Assembly: GCA_030427735.1 (NCBI GenBank)
Contig: JAUIBP010000003.1
Location: forward strand, 1-64,000
Length of the DNA: 64,000 nt
Direction: 5' to 3'
From: Bacteroidia bacterium
GTDB lineage: Bacteria; Bacteroidota; Bacteroidia; Flavobacteriales; Flavobacteriaceae
In this document: piece after piece, positions 1 through 8,895 of the stretch
Layout of the letters: each line of letters opens with the position of its first letter
Position numbering within the stretch: position 1 is the first letter of the stretch
Translations under genes and position numbers: made by a program
Notes under the pieces: model-generated
The model's input: only the letters and a program-made list of their open reading frames with translations
Databases searched by the model: none
What the model was told of the DNA's origin: nothing

Positions 1-965
1 TGTACAGCAAACACACGTTTCGCTTGAAGGTCTTTAGCAGCTTGTAAGGGCTGTCCGGGTAAATTATGAATGTAAGGCCAGGCTTCATTATATTGTCCGT
101 TTTCTAAAATGACCAAATCAAACGGTCCGTGCGCATCACCAATAGCTTTAAAATGCGTGTCGTAACCACTATCGCCACCTAAATATAACTTTAAACTTGG
201 GGTTTGTAGCACAAAAGAGGTCCAAAGGGTTTTGTTTCTTAGAAATCCACGTCCGGAAAAATGCCGCGCAGGGGTTAAGGTAACTGTAAAACCAGGATCT
301 AACGAAATTTGGTCGTGCCAATCTTTTTCAATAATCGTATTTGGTGTGTAGCCCCAACGTTCCAGATGCGCACCAACGCCTAAACCACAAATAACCTGTT
401 TTACTTTAGGTTTTAGAGCCGTTAACGTTTTGTAATCCACATGGTCGTAATGGTCGTGAGAAATAAAAAGATAGTCAATTTCTGGGAGGTCTTCAACGCC
501 ATAAGTATTGGTACCTTTAAAGGCTTTCATAGAACCTGGAATGGGTGATGCATTACCACTAAACACGGGGTCTACTAGCATCCGTTTTCCGTCTATTTGC
601 ATAAAATACGACGAGTGTCCAAACCAAACCAACACATCTTGGTTGCGGTCTAGTTTATGTAAATTGGTTTGAATATGCGGTAGGGCATGGGTGGGCTGCT
701 TTTTTGGTGTCGCCTTAAAAAACTGATTAATTATGATGCCTAACATCGAATAATTTTCTGCCAATGCCGGGGTGTGATGTAGGTTTTGGAATTGCCCATC
801 TCTGTAATTTGGCGATGCTTTAATGCGTTCTAGGCGTTCGCCTTTAGGTAACTCTCCAAATTGGGGCTGCTTCATAAAAATATAAGTAGCAGCTATAAGT
901 ATAATGACTATAAATAGAAAAATGATCATTGTTTTTTTTAATACTGAAGCTAAGGTTTTAGCCAT
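1..965 (-). CDS. MBL-fold metallo-hydrolase (UlaG/NAPE-PLD-like), C-terminus beyond window
   Basis: The reading frame opens at an ATG at 965 and runs without a stop off the left edge, so about 321 residues are visible and the C-terminus is missing. It begins with a membrane anchor or uncleaved signal (hydrophobic residues ~11-29). A metallo-beta-lactamase fold follows, with the zinc motif S-H-D-H-Y-D-H, a later H-F-S-G and a G-G-D-S. This architecture matches membrane-anchored L-ascorbate-6-phosphate lactonase/NAPE-PLD-like hydrolases. The substrate cannot be told from sequence; phospholipid-type or lactone substrates are family guesses. It faces away from the DUF892 gene with a 259-base spacer between. 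Confidence 0.85.
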   Translation of the reverse strand, partial: MAKTLASVLKKTMIIFLFIVIILIAATYIFMKQPQFGELPKGERLERIKASPNYRDGQFQNLHHTPALAENYSMLGIIINQFFKATPKKQPTHALPHIQTNLHKLDRNQDVLVWFGHSSYFMQIDGKRMLVDPVFSGNASPIPGSMKAFKGTNTYGVEDLPEIDYLFISHDHYDHVDYKTLTALKPKVKQVICGLGVGAHLERWGYTPNTIIEKDWHDQISLDPGFTVTLTPARHFSGRGFLRNKTLWTSFVLQTPSLKLYLGGDSGYDTHFKAIGDAHGPFDLVILENGQYNEAWPYIHNLPGQPLQAAKDLQAKRVFAV

Positions 966-1146
966 GAATAATTATATAATGTATTGTGATAAGGAGCTGT
1001 AGAAACAGCGGGCGAAAGATATAAAAATTAAAGCAGATAGCGTGTTGAAAACTATGGAGGAAAATGATATTAAGAACTTTTTATGATAAGGACTAATAGT
1101 TGTGTTAATCTTTTCTAAAAAACACGTTTACAGATAGTTTTACTAG

Positions 1147-1186
1147 CATTACAATTATGTAATGCCTGTTTATATGGCTATCTTTG
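1147..1186 (+). promoter_or_regulatory. Inverted repeat plus TAnnTTTG-type -7 element upstream of the DUF892 gene
   Basis: A perfect 7-base inverted repeat (cattaca / tgtaatg, 4-base centre) lies at 1147-1164. A match to the Bacteroidota -7 element (tatctttg) follows at 1179-1186, about 39 bases before the start codon. No TTG is found at the usual upstream spacing; the inverted repeat sits there instead. That would suit a promoter relying on an activator or an alternative sigma factor, which is inference. Confidence 0.35.
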
Positions 1187-1224
1187 ATAGACATTGACAT
1201 ATCTAATAACTAAAACAAAGTATC

Positions 1225-1713
1225 ATGAACCATTTAAAAGATTTATTTCTACATAGTATACAGGATATTTACAGTGCCGAACAGCAGTTAATAGAATCTA
1301 CTCCAGAGCTATTGGATTATGCTAGCGATTGTGGTATTAAAAGAACATTTAAGACCTTATTACATGATGTTAAAAAGCATAAACACAGAATAGAAGCTGT
1401 ATGTAAGTCATTGCATATACATCCAACTGGTCGGGTTTGCGAATCTATTAAAGGACTTATATCCGACACCCAAAACTTAGTAGCAACTGTAAAGGATAGA
1501 AATATTCTAGACGCAGGTTTGATAGCCAATGCCTTACGGGCTGTGCATTACGAAATTGCTGCGTATACGGTTTTAGTAAGGTATGCACAAGAATTATTAT
1601 ATTCAGGTGCGGCAGCAACTTTTCAAGACTCTTTAGACGAGGCGGAGCTTGCTGTACATGCGTTAGACAGTTTAAGCGCGTATCGTTTAGACCAAAGGGT
1701 TATTGCGGTATAG
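1225..1713 (+). CDS. DUF892 family ferritin-like protein (YciE/YciF type)
   Basis: The 162-residue, largely helical protein matches the DUF892 (YciE/YciF) family. The N-terminal pattern (L-K-D-L-F near residue 4, then Y-S-A-E-Q-Q-L) is typical, and further helices carry the E/H residues of a ferritin-like four-helix bundle (for example residues 49-58 and around 106-111). Family members are stress-induced with a presumed di-metal centre; their reaction is not established. The stop lies 9 bases from the stop of the convergent hydrolase gene. A TAnnTTTG-like element lies upstream. Confidence 0.8.
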   Translation: MNHLKDLFLHSIQDIYSAEQQLIESTPELLDYASDCGIKRTFKTLLHDVKKHKHRIEAVCKSLHIHPTGRVCESIKGLISDTQNLVATVKDRNILDAGLIANALRAVHYEIAAYTVLVRYAQELLYSGAAATFQDSLDEAELAVHALDSLSAYRLDQRVIAV

Positions 1714-1722
1714 CTTAACTAC

Positions 1723-3120
1723 TTATGGTTTTGTATTTGTAATGTTTAAATAACGCTGATAAAAATCATAGATTTCTTCAAGGTGATGAGCCTTTTGGGG
1801 CACAGCATGACCTGTACCATAATCTATCAAGCTATAAGTAGGAATGTCTAATTGATCAAGTTTCGATTTAAGGTGCTTAATTTGTTCATAATAATAAGGA
1901 GCATCTGTGGTATTGTAAAAAAAGAATACAGGTGACGTAGCTTTTGTTTCAACTAAATATGAAGCGCCCATGCGGTTCCAAGAGTCATAGTTGGTTTCTA
2001 AAGATCCCCATGCCCAAGGGCAACGTTGTTCTAAATTGTTGTCGCCGTCGTTTAAAGTGTTATAAATAATGGTGTAATCAAAAACGCCCGGTCCTAGTGC
2101 AGCGGCTTGTACGTGATCGTCTTCATTTAAATGTAAGCCCGCTTCTTCAAATTCAGGTACCGATTTATCTCCAATAGCCATAGCTCCAGCAGTAGCTCCT
2201 CTCGAAAACCCGTAAATTCCAACCGCATCAGATAAACCTAAATGCTTGCCCTCGGCGCGAAGCGTTCTGATAGCTGATTTTACTTTTTGGGCTGTATCGG
2301 GATTGGTGGCATACGATTTATAAGTGTCATTTTTACCATTTAAGGGTTTTCCGCCACCCCACGGACAATATTTAGGATGGTCTGCAATGGCCCAAGCCAA
2401 GCCGTTTGCAGGGGCGCCTTCTAATACAGAATCGTTAAAGCCTGCAAAAGTATAGGGCAAATGGATCCTTAAATCTTTATTAGCGTTAGTAAGCAAGCCA
2501 GTGTCTTCGTTAAATGTTGCATAGCTATTACTGTACGAAAACGATAAGATTACAGGTGTTTTTACTAAAGGATTTGCAGGATAAATAATATCCATATGTA
2601 ACGGATCGCCTTTGGTGTATTGGGGTGGCGTATTATATACCTTCGGATTGTCTATAAAGTACGTTACATCTCTTGCAATGCGGTAGCCTTCAAATAAGAT
2701 ATAACTTTTATATAACGAACAATCTTTTAGCCCAACAAAATCTGACTTCGCTAAAGCCTGATTAATAGCGATAATATCTTGATTTATATACGGCGCACAG
2801 GTTTTAGGGTGCTGATTGTAATTTAATTCTATTACCCGGTAGCCTTTGCTGAGTAACCACTCAACATCGGTTTGATTGCTGTTTTGTCCTATTTTTTTAA
2901 CGTTAAGATGTTCTAGGTATACTACAGTGAGTATGTTATGGCTTGCATCTGTAATAGGTGAATTCGGTTCGTTAATTTTAAAGGGAATCTCTTGTCCTGT
3001 AACTTTGCTTAGCCATGTTCCTGTTGAAGCTTCCAAGGTATTGCAATTAAATAGGCAACATAAATACAGGATTGCAGAATATAAGGTTGAATGAAATACG
3101 GTTAAATTGTTGTGAAACAT
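1723..3120 (-). CDS. Secreted alpha/beta hydrolase (esterase-like)
   Basis: The 465-residue protein starts with a hydrophobic segment (~10-28), probably a signal peptide. An alpha/beta-hydrolase fold follows. The nucleophile elbow G-F-S-R-G places the catalytic Ser at 306. Plausible triad partners are Asp406 (T-T-D-A-P) and His438 (G-T-G-H-A). The last ~150 residues resemble the dienelactone hydrolase/prolyl-oligopeptidase core, with a lid-like insertion before it. Likely a periplasmic or exported esterase; the substrate is unknown. No polysaccharide-utilisation genes adjoin it. Its stop nearly touches that of the DUF892 gene. Confidence 0.75.
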   Translation of the reverse strand: MFHNNLTVFHSTLYSAILYLCCLFNCNTLEASTGTWLSKVTGQEIPFKINEPNSPITDASHNILTVVYLEHLNVKKIGQNSNQTDVEWLLSKGYRVIELNYNQHPKTCAPYINQDIIAINQALAKSDFVGLKDCSLYKSYILFEGYRIARDVTYFIDNPKVYNTPPQYTKGDPLHMDIIYPANPLVKTPVILSFSYSNSYATFNEDTGLLTNANKDLRIHLPYTFAGFNDSVLEGAPANGLAWAIADHPKYCPWGGGKPLNGKNDTYKSYATNPDTAQKVKSAIRTLRAEGKHLGLSDAVGIYGFSRGATAGAMAIGDKSVPEFEEAGLHLNEDDHVQAAALGPGVFDYTIIYNTLNDGDNNLEQRCPWAWGSLETNYDSWNRMGASYLVETKATSPVFFFYNTTDAPYYYEQIKHLKSKLDQLDIPTYSLIDYGTGHAVPQKAHHLEEIYDFYQRYLNITNTKP

Positions 3121-3637
3121 GGTCTTTAAAATGCTGTTAGTACGACAGGGTAAATAAGAAAAAGCTAAATGTATTAATAAATTTTCGATTGTCTGTAATT
3201 AGACATGATTAACAATACAGTGTAAGGTTATTAGACGTGATAGTTCATTATGATAAATAGGTATGATTAGAATAAAGCTTTAGGGTTTTACATTGCATTT
3301 ATCGGCACTATTCAAGTGAAATATTGAACTTATCCTTTTTAAATTCCTTTATATAATAAGATTTGTAGTGATAATTAGGAATAAGTAGTTGTAGTGTTAA
3401 TGTGTTGTTTATTAATTGTTTATTTAGGTTTGAGTGTTTTTGTTGTGTACTAATTGTTGCAATGAGTGATTAAGTATGGGCAAGTTTTTTTCGTGTAGCA
3501 GATTCATGTTTTAGTTTTAGTTGCTCAACCTCAAACAGCATGGTTCTTGGTTGTTTTTTTGTAGTAAAATAATATGGAACTAGGTTTAAATTGTTAGAGG
3601 TTGAGATATTAATTATTAACTAATAACTCAAATTAAA
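3121..3637. other. A/T-rich intergenic region upstream of the T9SS protein
   Basis: These 517 bases between divergent genes contain no credible reading frame. A promoter match lies at 3405-3432. A perfect 9-base inverted repeat (ctcaacctc at 3524-3532, gaggttgag at 3597-3605) encloses 64 bases just before the start codon and could fold in the 5' leader or bind a regulator. Nothing else stands out. Confidence 0.5.
3405..3432 (+). promoter_or_regulatory. Predicted Bacteroidota promoter (TTG-N17-TAGGTTTG)
   Basis: TTG at 3405-3407 and taggtttg at 3425-3432 are separated by 17 bases, inside the TTG-N17-23-TAnnTTTG pattern described for Flavobacterium. It would give the T9SS protein mRNA a leader of about 200 bases containing the 9-base inverted repeat. 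Confidence 0.45.
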
Positions 3638-6208
3638 ATGATGAAAAAAACTACATTTTGGCTAATGGCCTTTTTTTTAATTCTATTTGGTTGGCAGGCG
3701 AAATCGCAAACGAGTTGCGAGACTGCAGTTGCTTTGTCCGATGGTTATTCGCAAACAGGAATAACTACCGATGGTAGTCAAGGCTGGATATCGGCACCTG
3801 GCGATACTTGTGGCGTAAATTGGCGCTTGTGGGGGGCAGACGATTATGTTTTTACCTACACCGCGGAAACCGCAGAAAGCCTTCAATTTAATATTTTAGT
3901 AAATAGTACTGGTATAGTATCTGGAATGTTTACAAGTTGCGATGGTACAACAATATCTGGTTGTTTAGGTGCTACTTATGCTCAAACAGACGGAACTATA
4001 GTTCTAGAAGCTAATGTAAATGCAGGACAGACGGTTTATGTATTGGTATCTGAAATAACTGGAGCTATAGGTGGATTAAATTTTGATGTTACCAGTTTTA
4101 ACGCTACAGAAATTGCTTGTCCAATACCTGTAGACCTTACGGTTTCGGATATTACTACTAAGGAAGCAACTCTGTCTTGGACAGCTGGTTCTGATGAAAC
4201 AAGTTGGATGTATGCCATTTTAGAAAGTGGTTCGGAAATTCCAACAGAAGCTACTGGCGAAATTACCGAAAATACCATAAGCTTAACAGCACTTACTCCA
4301 GATACGGCATACGATTTTTATGTGAAGGCGAATTGTGGCGAAGCGGATGGCGAAAGCGAGTGGGCTGGACCTGTTAGTTTTTCTACATTAATCGCTTGCC
4401 ATGTGCCAACAGCATTAGAAGTGACTGATGCCACTAAAACTACCGCTACAATGTCTTGGACTGCTGGTGGAGACGAAACCGAATGGTATTATGTGGTTCA
4501 GGAAAGTGGGCCAGGGCAACCAATAATGGCTTCTGTAAAGGTAGAAACACCTTCTGTAGCTTTAACAGACTTATCGGCGAGTACCATGTACGAATTTTAT
4601 GTAAAAGCCAATTGTGGCGAAGAAGATGGCGAAAGCGAATGGGCTGGTCCGTATTATTTTGCGACGGAATGCGATGTGTTCACAGAATTTTTTGAAGATT
4701 TTGAATCGACTACAGGAAGAGATTTTCCAGTATGCTGGCAAAAAGTAGGTGAAGCAGGTGATGCGTATCCGCAAACAAGTCCGGTTTTGGAGGGGTCAAG
4801 AAATTTATATATGAAAAGTAGTTCTGAGACCGATAGAGCTGTAGTAGCTTTGCCTGCTGTAAGCAATGCCAGTGCAGGGACACATCAATTAAAAATGAAA
4901 TTAAGAGCCATTGTACCTGCTCAGGCTGGTCAAACTCTAGAAGTTGGTTATTTAACCGATGTGGCAAATGCAGATAGTTTTGTGGTATTATCGTCTACTG
5001 TGGCTACAAGTACTACGGTTCAAGAATTTATTACAATTCCTCAAAATATGCCAGAAGGTACAGTAACCTTAGCTTTGCGTACAGGTGTTTTAAATAAAAA
5101 CCTAGTGGTGGACGATGTATCTTGGGAATTAGCACCAACTTGTCCTGCACCTGGTGGTTTGAATGTAGATAACATAACTGTAAATTCAGCAAGACTAAAT
5201 TGGGTTGAAAACGGTTCTGCAACTACATGGGATATAGAATTAGGGCAAGAAGGATTTGAACCAACAGGAGTGCCTACTTTAAGTGGGATTACGGAAAATC
5301 CATACACATTAAGTGCATTAGAATCTGCACAATCGTATGCCTTGTATTTACGATCTAATTGTGGCGAAGGCGATACCAGCGCATGGGTGGGGCCGTATTC
5401 GTTTACAACGCTTTGCGATATATACACATTACCTTATAATCAAGATTTTAATGAAGGCGCAGCTTTTACCTGTTGGACGGAGGGAAAAGATACCGACATA
5501 GCCACAGGACCTAATGGAAGTAATGGATTATGGACTAACGATGGCTTTTTAGGAGATGGTAGAATAGGAGCTGTATCTTATAATTTTTATGGAACGAATG
5601 CTAATAGAGATTGGTTAGTAAGTCCTACTTTAGACTTGTCTGGTGGAGCTAATGGTATTTCGTTTAGAGCAGCTATTAAAGCCCGTTCTGATGAGGATGA
5701 AGATACTATGAAAGCGGGGGATGAAGTAAGATTATTAATTAGCGAAGATGATGGGATAACTTGGGAAACCGTTTACACCTTTACATCCGACAACCAACCA
5801 AGTAATACGGGAGACCAAATGGTTATTGATTTATCAACATATGATTCTGCTACTGCAAAACTAGCATTCTGGTCTAATAACGGAACTGTGTCGCCAAAAG
5901 ATTATTTCTTTTACATAGATGATTTTACTGTAGATGCTTACGCGACATTATCTGTAAATGAAGCTGTTGTTTTAGATGACGAATCGTTTAAATTTTATCC
6001 AAATCCTGTGCAAAATATCTTAACATTACAAGCTAAACACAATATAGAGACTGTTGTAGTTTACAACATGTTAGGGCAAGAAGTTACATCGGCTGCTCCT
6101 AATCAGAAAAAGAGTCAGTTAGATATGTCTCATTTGCCAATAGGCGCTTATTTTGTAAAAGTATCTGCACAAGGTGTTGTAAAAACAGTGCGTATTATTA
6201 AAAAATAA
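3638..6208 (+). CDS. T9SS-exported fibronectin type III / adhesin-like protein
   Basis: The 856-residue protein is predicted to be secreted and surface-attached. It has a signal peptide (residues 1-23, ending near K-S-Q). An N-terminal beta domain (~25-157) is followed by two fibronectin type III domains (~159-251 and 252-342), a MAM/jelly-roll-like domain (~343-500), a third FN3 (~501-592) and a choice-of-anchor-J/cleaved-adhesin-like domain (~593-765). It ends in a type A T9SS sorting domain (~783-856: F-Y-P-N-P-V near its start, V-Y-N-M-L-G-Q, and a terminal V-R-I-I-K-K). No catalytic motif is visible. A role in adhesion or binding is inferred. The first two FN3 domains are close duplicates. 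ATG-ATG gives two adjacent possible starts. Confidence 0.88.
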   Translation: MMKKTTFWLMAFFLILFGWQAKSQTSCETAVALSDGYSQTGITTDGSQGWISAPGDTCGVNWRLWGADDYVFTYTAETAESLQFNILVNSTGIVSGMFTSCDGTTISGCLGATYAQTDGTIVLEANVNAGQTVYVLVSEITGAIGGLNFDVTSFNATEIACPIPVDLTVSDITTKEATLSWTAGSDETSWMYAILESGSEIPTEATGEITENTISLTALTPDTAYDFYVKANCGEADGESEWAGPVSFSTLIACHVPTALEVTDATKTTATMSWTAGGDETEWYYVVQESGPGQPIMASVKVETPSVALTDLSASTMYEFYVKANCGEEDGESEWAGPYYFATECDVFTEFFEDFESTTGRDFPVCWQKVGEAGDAYPQTSPVLEGSRNLYMKSSSETDRAVVALPAVSNASAGTHQLKMKLRAIVPAQAGQTLEVGYLTDVANADSFVVLSSTVATSTTVQEFITIPQNMPEGTVTLALRTGVLNKNLVVDDVSWELAPTCPAPGGLNVDNITVNSARLNWVENGSATTWDIELGQEGFEPTGVPTLSGITENPYTLSALESAQSYALYLRSNCGEGDTSAWVGPYSFTTLCDIYTLPYNQDFNEGAAFTCWTEGKDTDIATGPNGSNGLWTNDGFLGDGRIGAVSYNFYGTNANRDWLVSPTLDLSGGANGISFRAAIKARSDEDEDTMKAGDEVRLLISEDDGITWETVYTFTSDNQPSNTGDQMVIDLSTYDSATAKLAFWSNNGTVSPKDYFFYIDDFTVDAYATLSVNEAVVLDDESFKFYPNPVQNILTLQAKHNIETVVVYNMLGQEVTSAAPNQKKSQLDMSHLPIGAYFVKVSAQGVVKTVRIIKK

Positions 6209-6236
6209 TATAAACAAACAAACAATTAAATAAATG

Positions 6237-6370
6237 AAAAAGGCTGTCTAGAAAGTTAATTTTTCGTCAATCTGAATTTATTTCAGATTCTCATAATTAT
6301 TGTTTTCAATGTGATGAGATTCTGTGTCAAGCACAGAATGATGATTGTTAAACTTTTTAGTCAGCCTTTT
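6237..6370. repeat. Composite palindromic intergenic element with three stems
   Basis: Outer arms of about 23 bases (6237-6259 and 6348-6370) pair with few mismatches. Inside are two perfect 8-base-pair hairpins: 6269-6289 (aatctgaa / ttcagatt) and 6319-6339 (attctgtg / cacagaat). The element sits between convergent genes, where it could also end transcription from both sides. Sequences of this style recur between genes in flavobacterial genomes; that recurrence is recalled, not shown by a second copy here. Confidence 0.7.
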
Positions 6371-6488
6371 AATTGTAATAGCATTCATAGTATTTTTTAT
6401 GCAATACAATGATTCGCTAAAGAATAGCTAGCATATGGCCTTAAAAAGTAGGGGATTGTCAGATGTAAAAAATATTAAATAATTGATT

Positions 6489-6863
6489 TTACTCTAAAAC
6501 AGCAATATGTTTTACAGTAGCGATGGTTTCGCAATTTTCAACGATGACTTCGATATTTTGCTTATTGGCAGTTCCTTGTAAATGATAGGTTTTGCAAGGC
6601 TCGGATGTCGTATTGCTTTTAGAAAAATCTACATTGCCTTTTCTTAAAATATGACCTACAATAAGCGTGTCTAACTGTTTGTTTTGAATTACCGATTGCG
6701 CTTCATCGGAATATTGAATGGTTTTTGTGTTAATGTTTTTAAGCACTCGGGCTTCGGGACCGTAACTACACGATGTTTTTTTTCCGCTTAAAAAAAAAGC
6801 CAGAATTATTAAACCTATAGAAAAGCCCCCTAAATAGTAACCAATACGTTGTAAAAGCGTCAT
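6489..6863 (-). CDS. Small membrane-anchored protein, possibly DUF4258
   Basis: The 124-residue protein has one N-terminal membrane segment (~7-25) followed by a soluble domain with cysteines at 32, 89 and 110. From memory it resembles flavobacterial proteins labelled DUF4258; the match is not certain and no function is known. It starts one base after the alanine dehydrogenase stop, so the two are probably co-transcribed. Confidence 0.6.
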   Translation of the reverse strand: MTLLQRIGYYLGGFSIGLIILAFFLSGKKTSCSYGPEARVLKNINTKTIQYSDEAQSVIQNKQLDTLIVGHILRKGNVDFSKSNTTSEPCKTYHLQGTANKQNIEVIVENCETIATVKHIAVLE

Positions 6864-6864
6864 T

Positions 6865-8064
6865 TTAAAAAATTAGAAGATTGATATCGCTGTATTTTAA
6901 ATTAAACCATTCGCCAACGGAACGGTTGGTTAAAATACCGTGGTAAAAATACAATCCATTTTTTAAACCTTTCTCAAAACGCAAAGAATTTTCTAAACCG
7001 CCATCGTCTGCAATTTTTAAAAGATAAGGCGTAAAAATGTTACTCAGTGATATCGAGGCTGTTCTGGAAAACCTGGCAGGGATATTAGGTACGCAATAGT
7101 GAATAACATTGTGTTTTATAAAAGTAGGCATTTTGTGCGAAGTGACTTCACTGGTTTCAAAACAGCCACCCATATCTATACTTACATCTATAATAACCGC
7201 GCCCGTTTTCATGCTTTCCACCATTTTTTCGTTGACTAAAATGGGCGATCTCGATTTTCCGCGAACGGCTCCAATGGCAACATCGCAGCGTTTTAAGGCT
7301 TTTGTTAAGTTTTTAGGTTGCAAGGTCGAGGTATAAATGGGGCGTCCTAAATTGGTTTGAATGCGACGTAGTTTAGAGATTGAATTATCGAAAACTTTTA
7401 CATTGGCTCCTAAACCTATAGCACTTCTTGCGGCAAATTCGCCCACGGTTCCAGCGCCAATAATAACCACTTCGGCTGGAGGTACTCCACAAATATTACC
7501 TAATAAGAGTCCGTTACCTTGATTTATATTCGATAAGAGTTCTGATGCAATTATAACAGCGCCTGTACCAGCAATTTCACTTAACGAGCGTACTGCTGGG
7601 TAATGTCCGTCATCGTCTTTAATAAATTCAAAAGCAAGAGCAGTAATGCGTTTAGAGGCTAGGGCTTCAAAATATTTTTTGTGTTGTGTTTTTAGCTGAA
7701 GCGCAGAAATGATGATGGTTTGCGGATTAATTAAATCGATTTGATCTAAAGTTGGAGGCTCCACTTTTAAGATCATGGGGCAAGAAAATACCTTGGCGGT
7801 GTCTTTTGTTATTTCGGCTCCTGCTTCGCTATAATCTTTATCTGTAAAATTTGCGCCTAAACCAGCACCTGATTCTAATAATACTTGATGTCCGTTACTC
7901 ACTAAAGCCGATACGGCATCTGGAGTTAAGCAAACACGCTTTTCCTGGTAAGCAGTTTCCTTAGGAATACCAATAAATAAATTGCCTTTGTGTTTTAAAA
8001 TTTCAAGGGTTTCTTCTTGTGGTATAAGCTGTTGATGGGTAAACGGCGAGAACGATGTAGACAT
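6865..8064 (-). CDS. ald: Alanine dehydrogenase
   Basis: The 399-residue protein has the AlaDH/PNT N-terminal domain (around 33-165, with G-I-P-K-E and a conserved K near residue 75) and the NAD-binding domain (around 180-330, with G-A-G-T-V-G-E-F-A-A-R-S). The family catalyses NAD-dependent interconversion of L-alanine and pyruvate plus ammonia, in the cytoplasm. It is slightly longer than typical bacterial Ald (~370) and somewhat divergent, like the common Bacteroidota paralogue, so a related amino-acid dehydrogenase activity is possible. It precedes the small membrane protein at 6489 in one transcription unit. Confidence 0.85.
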   Translation of the reverse strand: MSTSFSPFTHQQLIPQEETLEILKHKGNLFIGIPKETAYQEKRVCLTPDAVSALVSNGHQVLLESGAGLGANFTDKDYSEAGAEITKDTAKVFSCPMILKVEPPTLDQIDLINPQTIIISALQLKTQHKKYFEALASKRITALAFEFIKDDDGHYPAVRSLSEIAGTGAVIIASELLSNINQGNGLLLGNICGVPPAEVVIIGAGTVGEFAARSAIGLGANVKVFDNSISKLRRIQTNLGRPIYTSTLQPKNLTKALKRCDVAIGAVRGKSRSPILVNEKMVESMKTGAVIIDVSIDMGGCFETSEVTSHKMPTFIKHNVIHYCVPNIPARFSRTASISLSNIFTPYLLKIADDGGLENSLRFEKGLKNGLYFYHGILTNRSVGEWFNLKYSDINLLIF

Positions 8065-8128
8065 AGTAAATTGGCTCTGGTTTAAAGAGTCAAATTACAA
8101 ATAAAAATTTGAATGTTTTTACCAAAAA

Positions 8129-8671
8129 TTAAAAATAATCTTTGAGTTTACCGAAGAAGCCTTTCGGACTTAGTTTAAACTCATCCTCTAATTCCTGCAT
8201 GCTTTTATTCGCTGTATTTACTTCGTTAAAAATACGTGCACGTATTAAGTAAATTGAAGGGATAATGATAGCCATAATAGGAATGAGATAAAAAATCTGG
8301 TTACTATCTACATATTGCATATCATCATTGAATACTGTGAAAATTTGAAAACAATACATGGCTATTGGTACTATTAACACGTGATACCACCAATGTCGGC
8401 AAGTGAAAAACCATATTATAAGTAATAATAAAGGGACTAGTTTTCCTGTTAATGTCCAAGCTACGATATCAATACCTCCATAAAAAGTACTTTCATATCT
8501 AAATAAAAAAGTGTCCCAAACTTGTTGGTTTGGAACACTTTCATATAAGTAAAATAAATAAGGAGTAGCCGCTATAAAAGTGGCTATAAAGCTTCCTAAA
8601 ATGAGGCTTTTATTATCCGTGCGTTGGAATTTTGATTCTCCATTTCTCGATTTGTGGTGCTTGTTGGTCAT
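8129..8671 (-). CDS. Conserved hypothetical multi-pass membrane protein
   Basis: The 180-residue protein has a polar N-terminus (1-22), then about four hydrophobic segments (~25-44, 70-88, 92-110 and 122-142), and a charged C-terminal tail (~146-180). I recognise no domain. It lies 64 bases before alanine dehydrogenase on the same strand, so they may share a transcript. Its first 59 bases overlap a short upstream frame encoding a signal-peptide-like sequence. Confidence 0.6.
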   Translation of the reverse strand: MTNKHHKSRNGESKFQRTDNKSLILGSFIATFIAATPYLFYLYESVPNQQVWDTFLFRYESTFYGGIDIVAWTLTGKLVPLLLLIIWFFTCRHWWYHVLIVPIAMYCFQIFTVFNDDMQYVDSNQIFYLIPIMAIIIPSIYLIRARIFNEVNTANKSMQELEDEFKLSPKGFFGKLKDYF

Positions 8672-8756
8672 TTAGGTTAATTAGGTTTGCAGCTTGAGCA
8701 GTAAATAACATGCCTCCAAAAATCGCGATTGCGATAACGTACTTTTTAGTTTTCAT
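8613..8756 (-). CDS. Possible 47-residue secreted peptide overlapping the next gene
   Basis: An ATG at 8756 opens 47 codons ending in TAA at 8613. The product has a textbook signal peptide (residues 1-22: K-T-K-K, a hydrophobic core, then A-Q-A) and a short polar mature part ending P-T-H-G. It overlaps the start of the downstream membrane-protein gene by 59 bases in another frame. It could be a genuine small exported peptide, a leader that couples translation, or the remains of a longer gene. Confidence 0.4.
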   Translation of the reverse strand: MKTKKYVIAIAIFGGMLFTAQAANLINLNDQQAPQIEKWRIKIPTHG

Positions 8757-8861
8757 AATTTAAGGGATTTAATTAATTAATGATTCAAATATAGATAAAG
8801 CATTAATTCAAAATCCGCTAAAACGTTAAAATTGTGTTAAAATCGCTTGTTTTAAGGCTTG

Positions 8862-8887
8862 ATCGTTACGGTTTTACCGTAATCGAT
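8862..8887. other. Hairpin downstream of tsaE
   Basis: An 11-base-pair stem with a single bulged base and a short loop lies just after the tsaE stop. It lacks a clear T-run on the minus-strand exit side, so it is not a convincing intrinsic terminator. It may stabilise the 3' end of the tsaE transcript. Confidence 0.35.
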
Positions 8888-8895
8888 TGCTTTTT

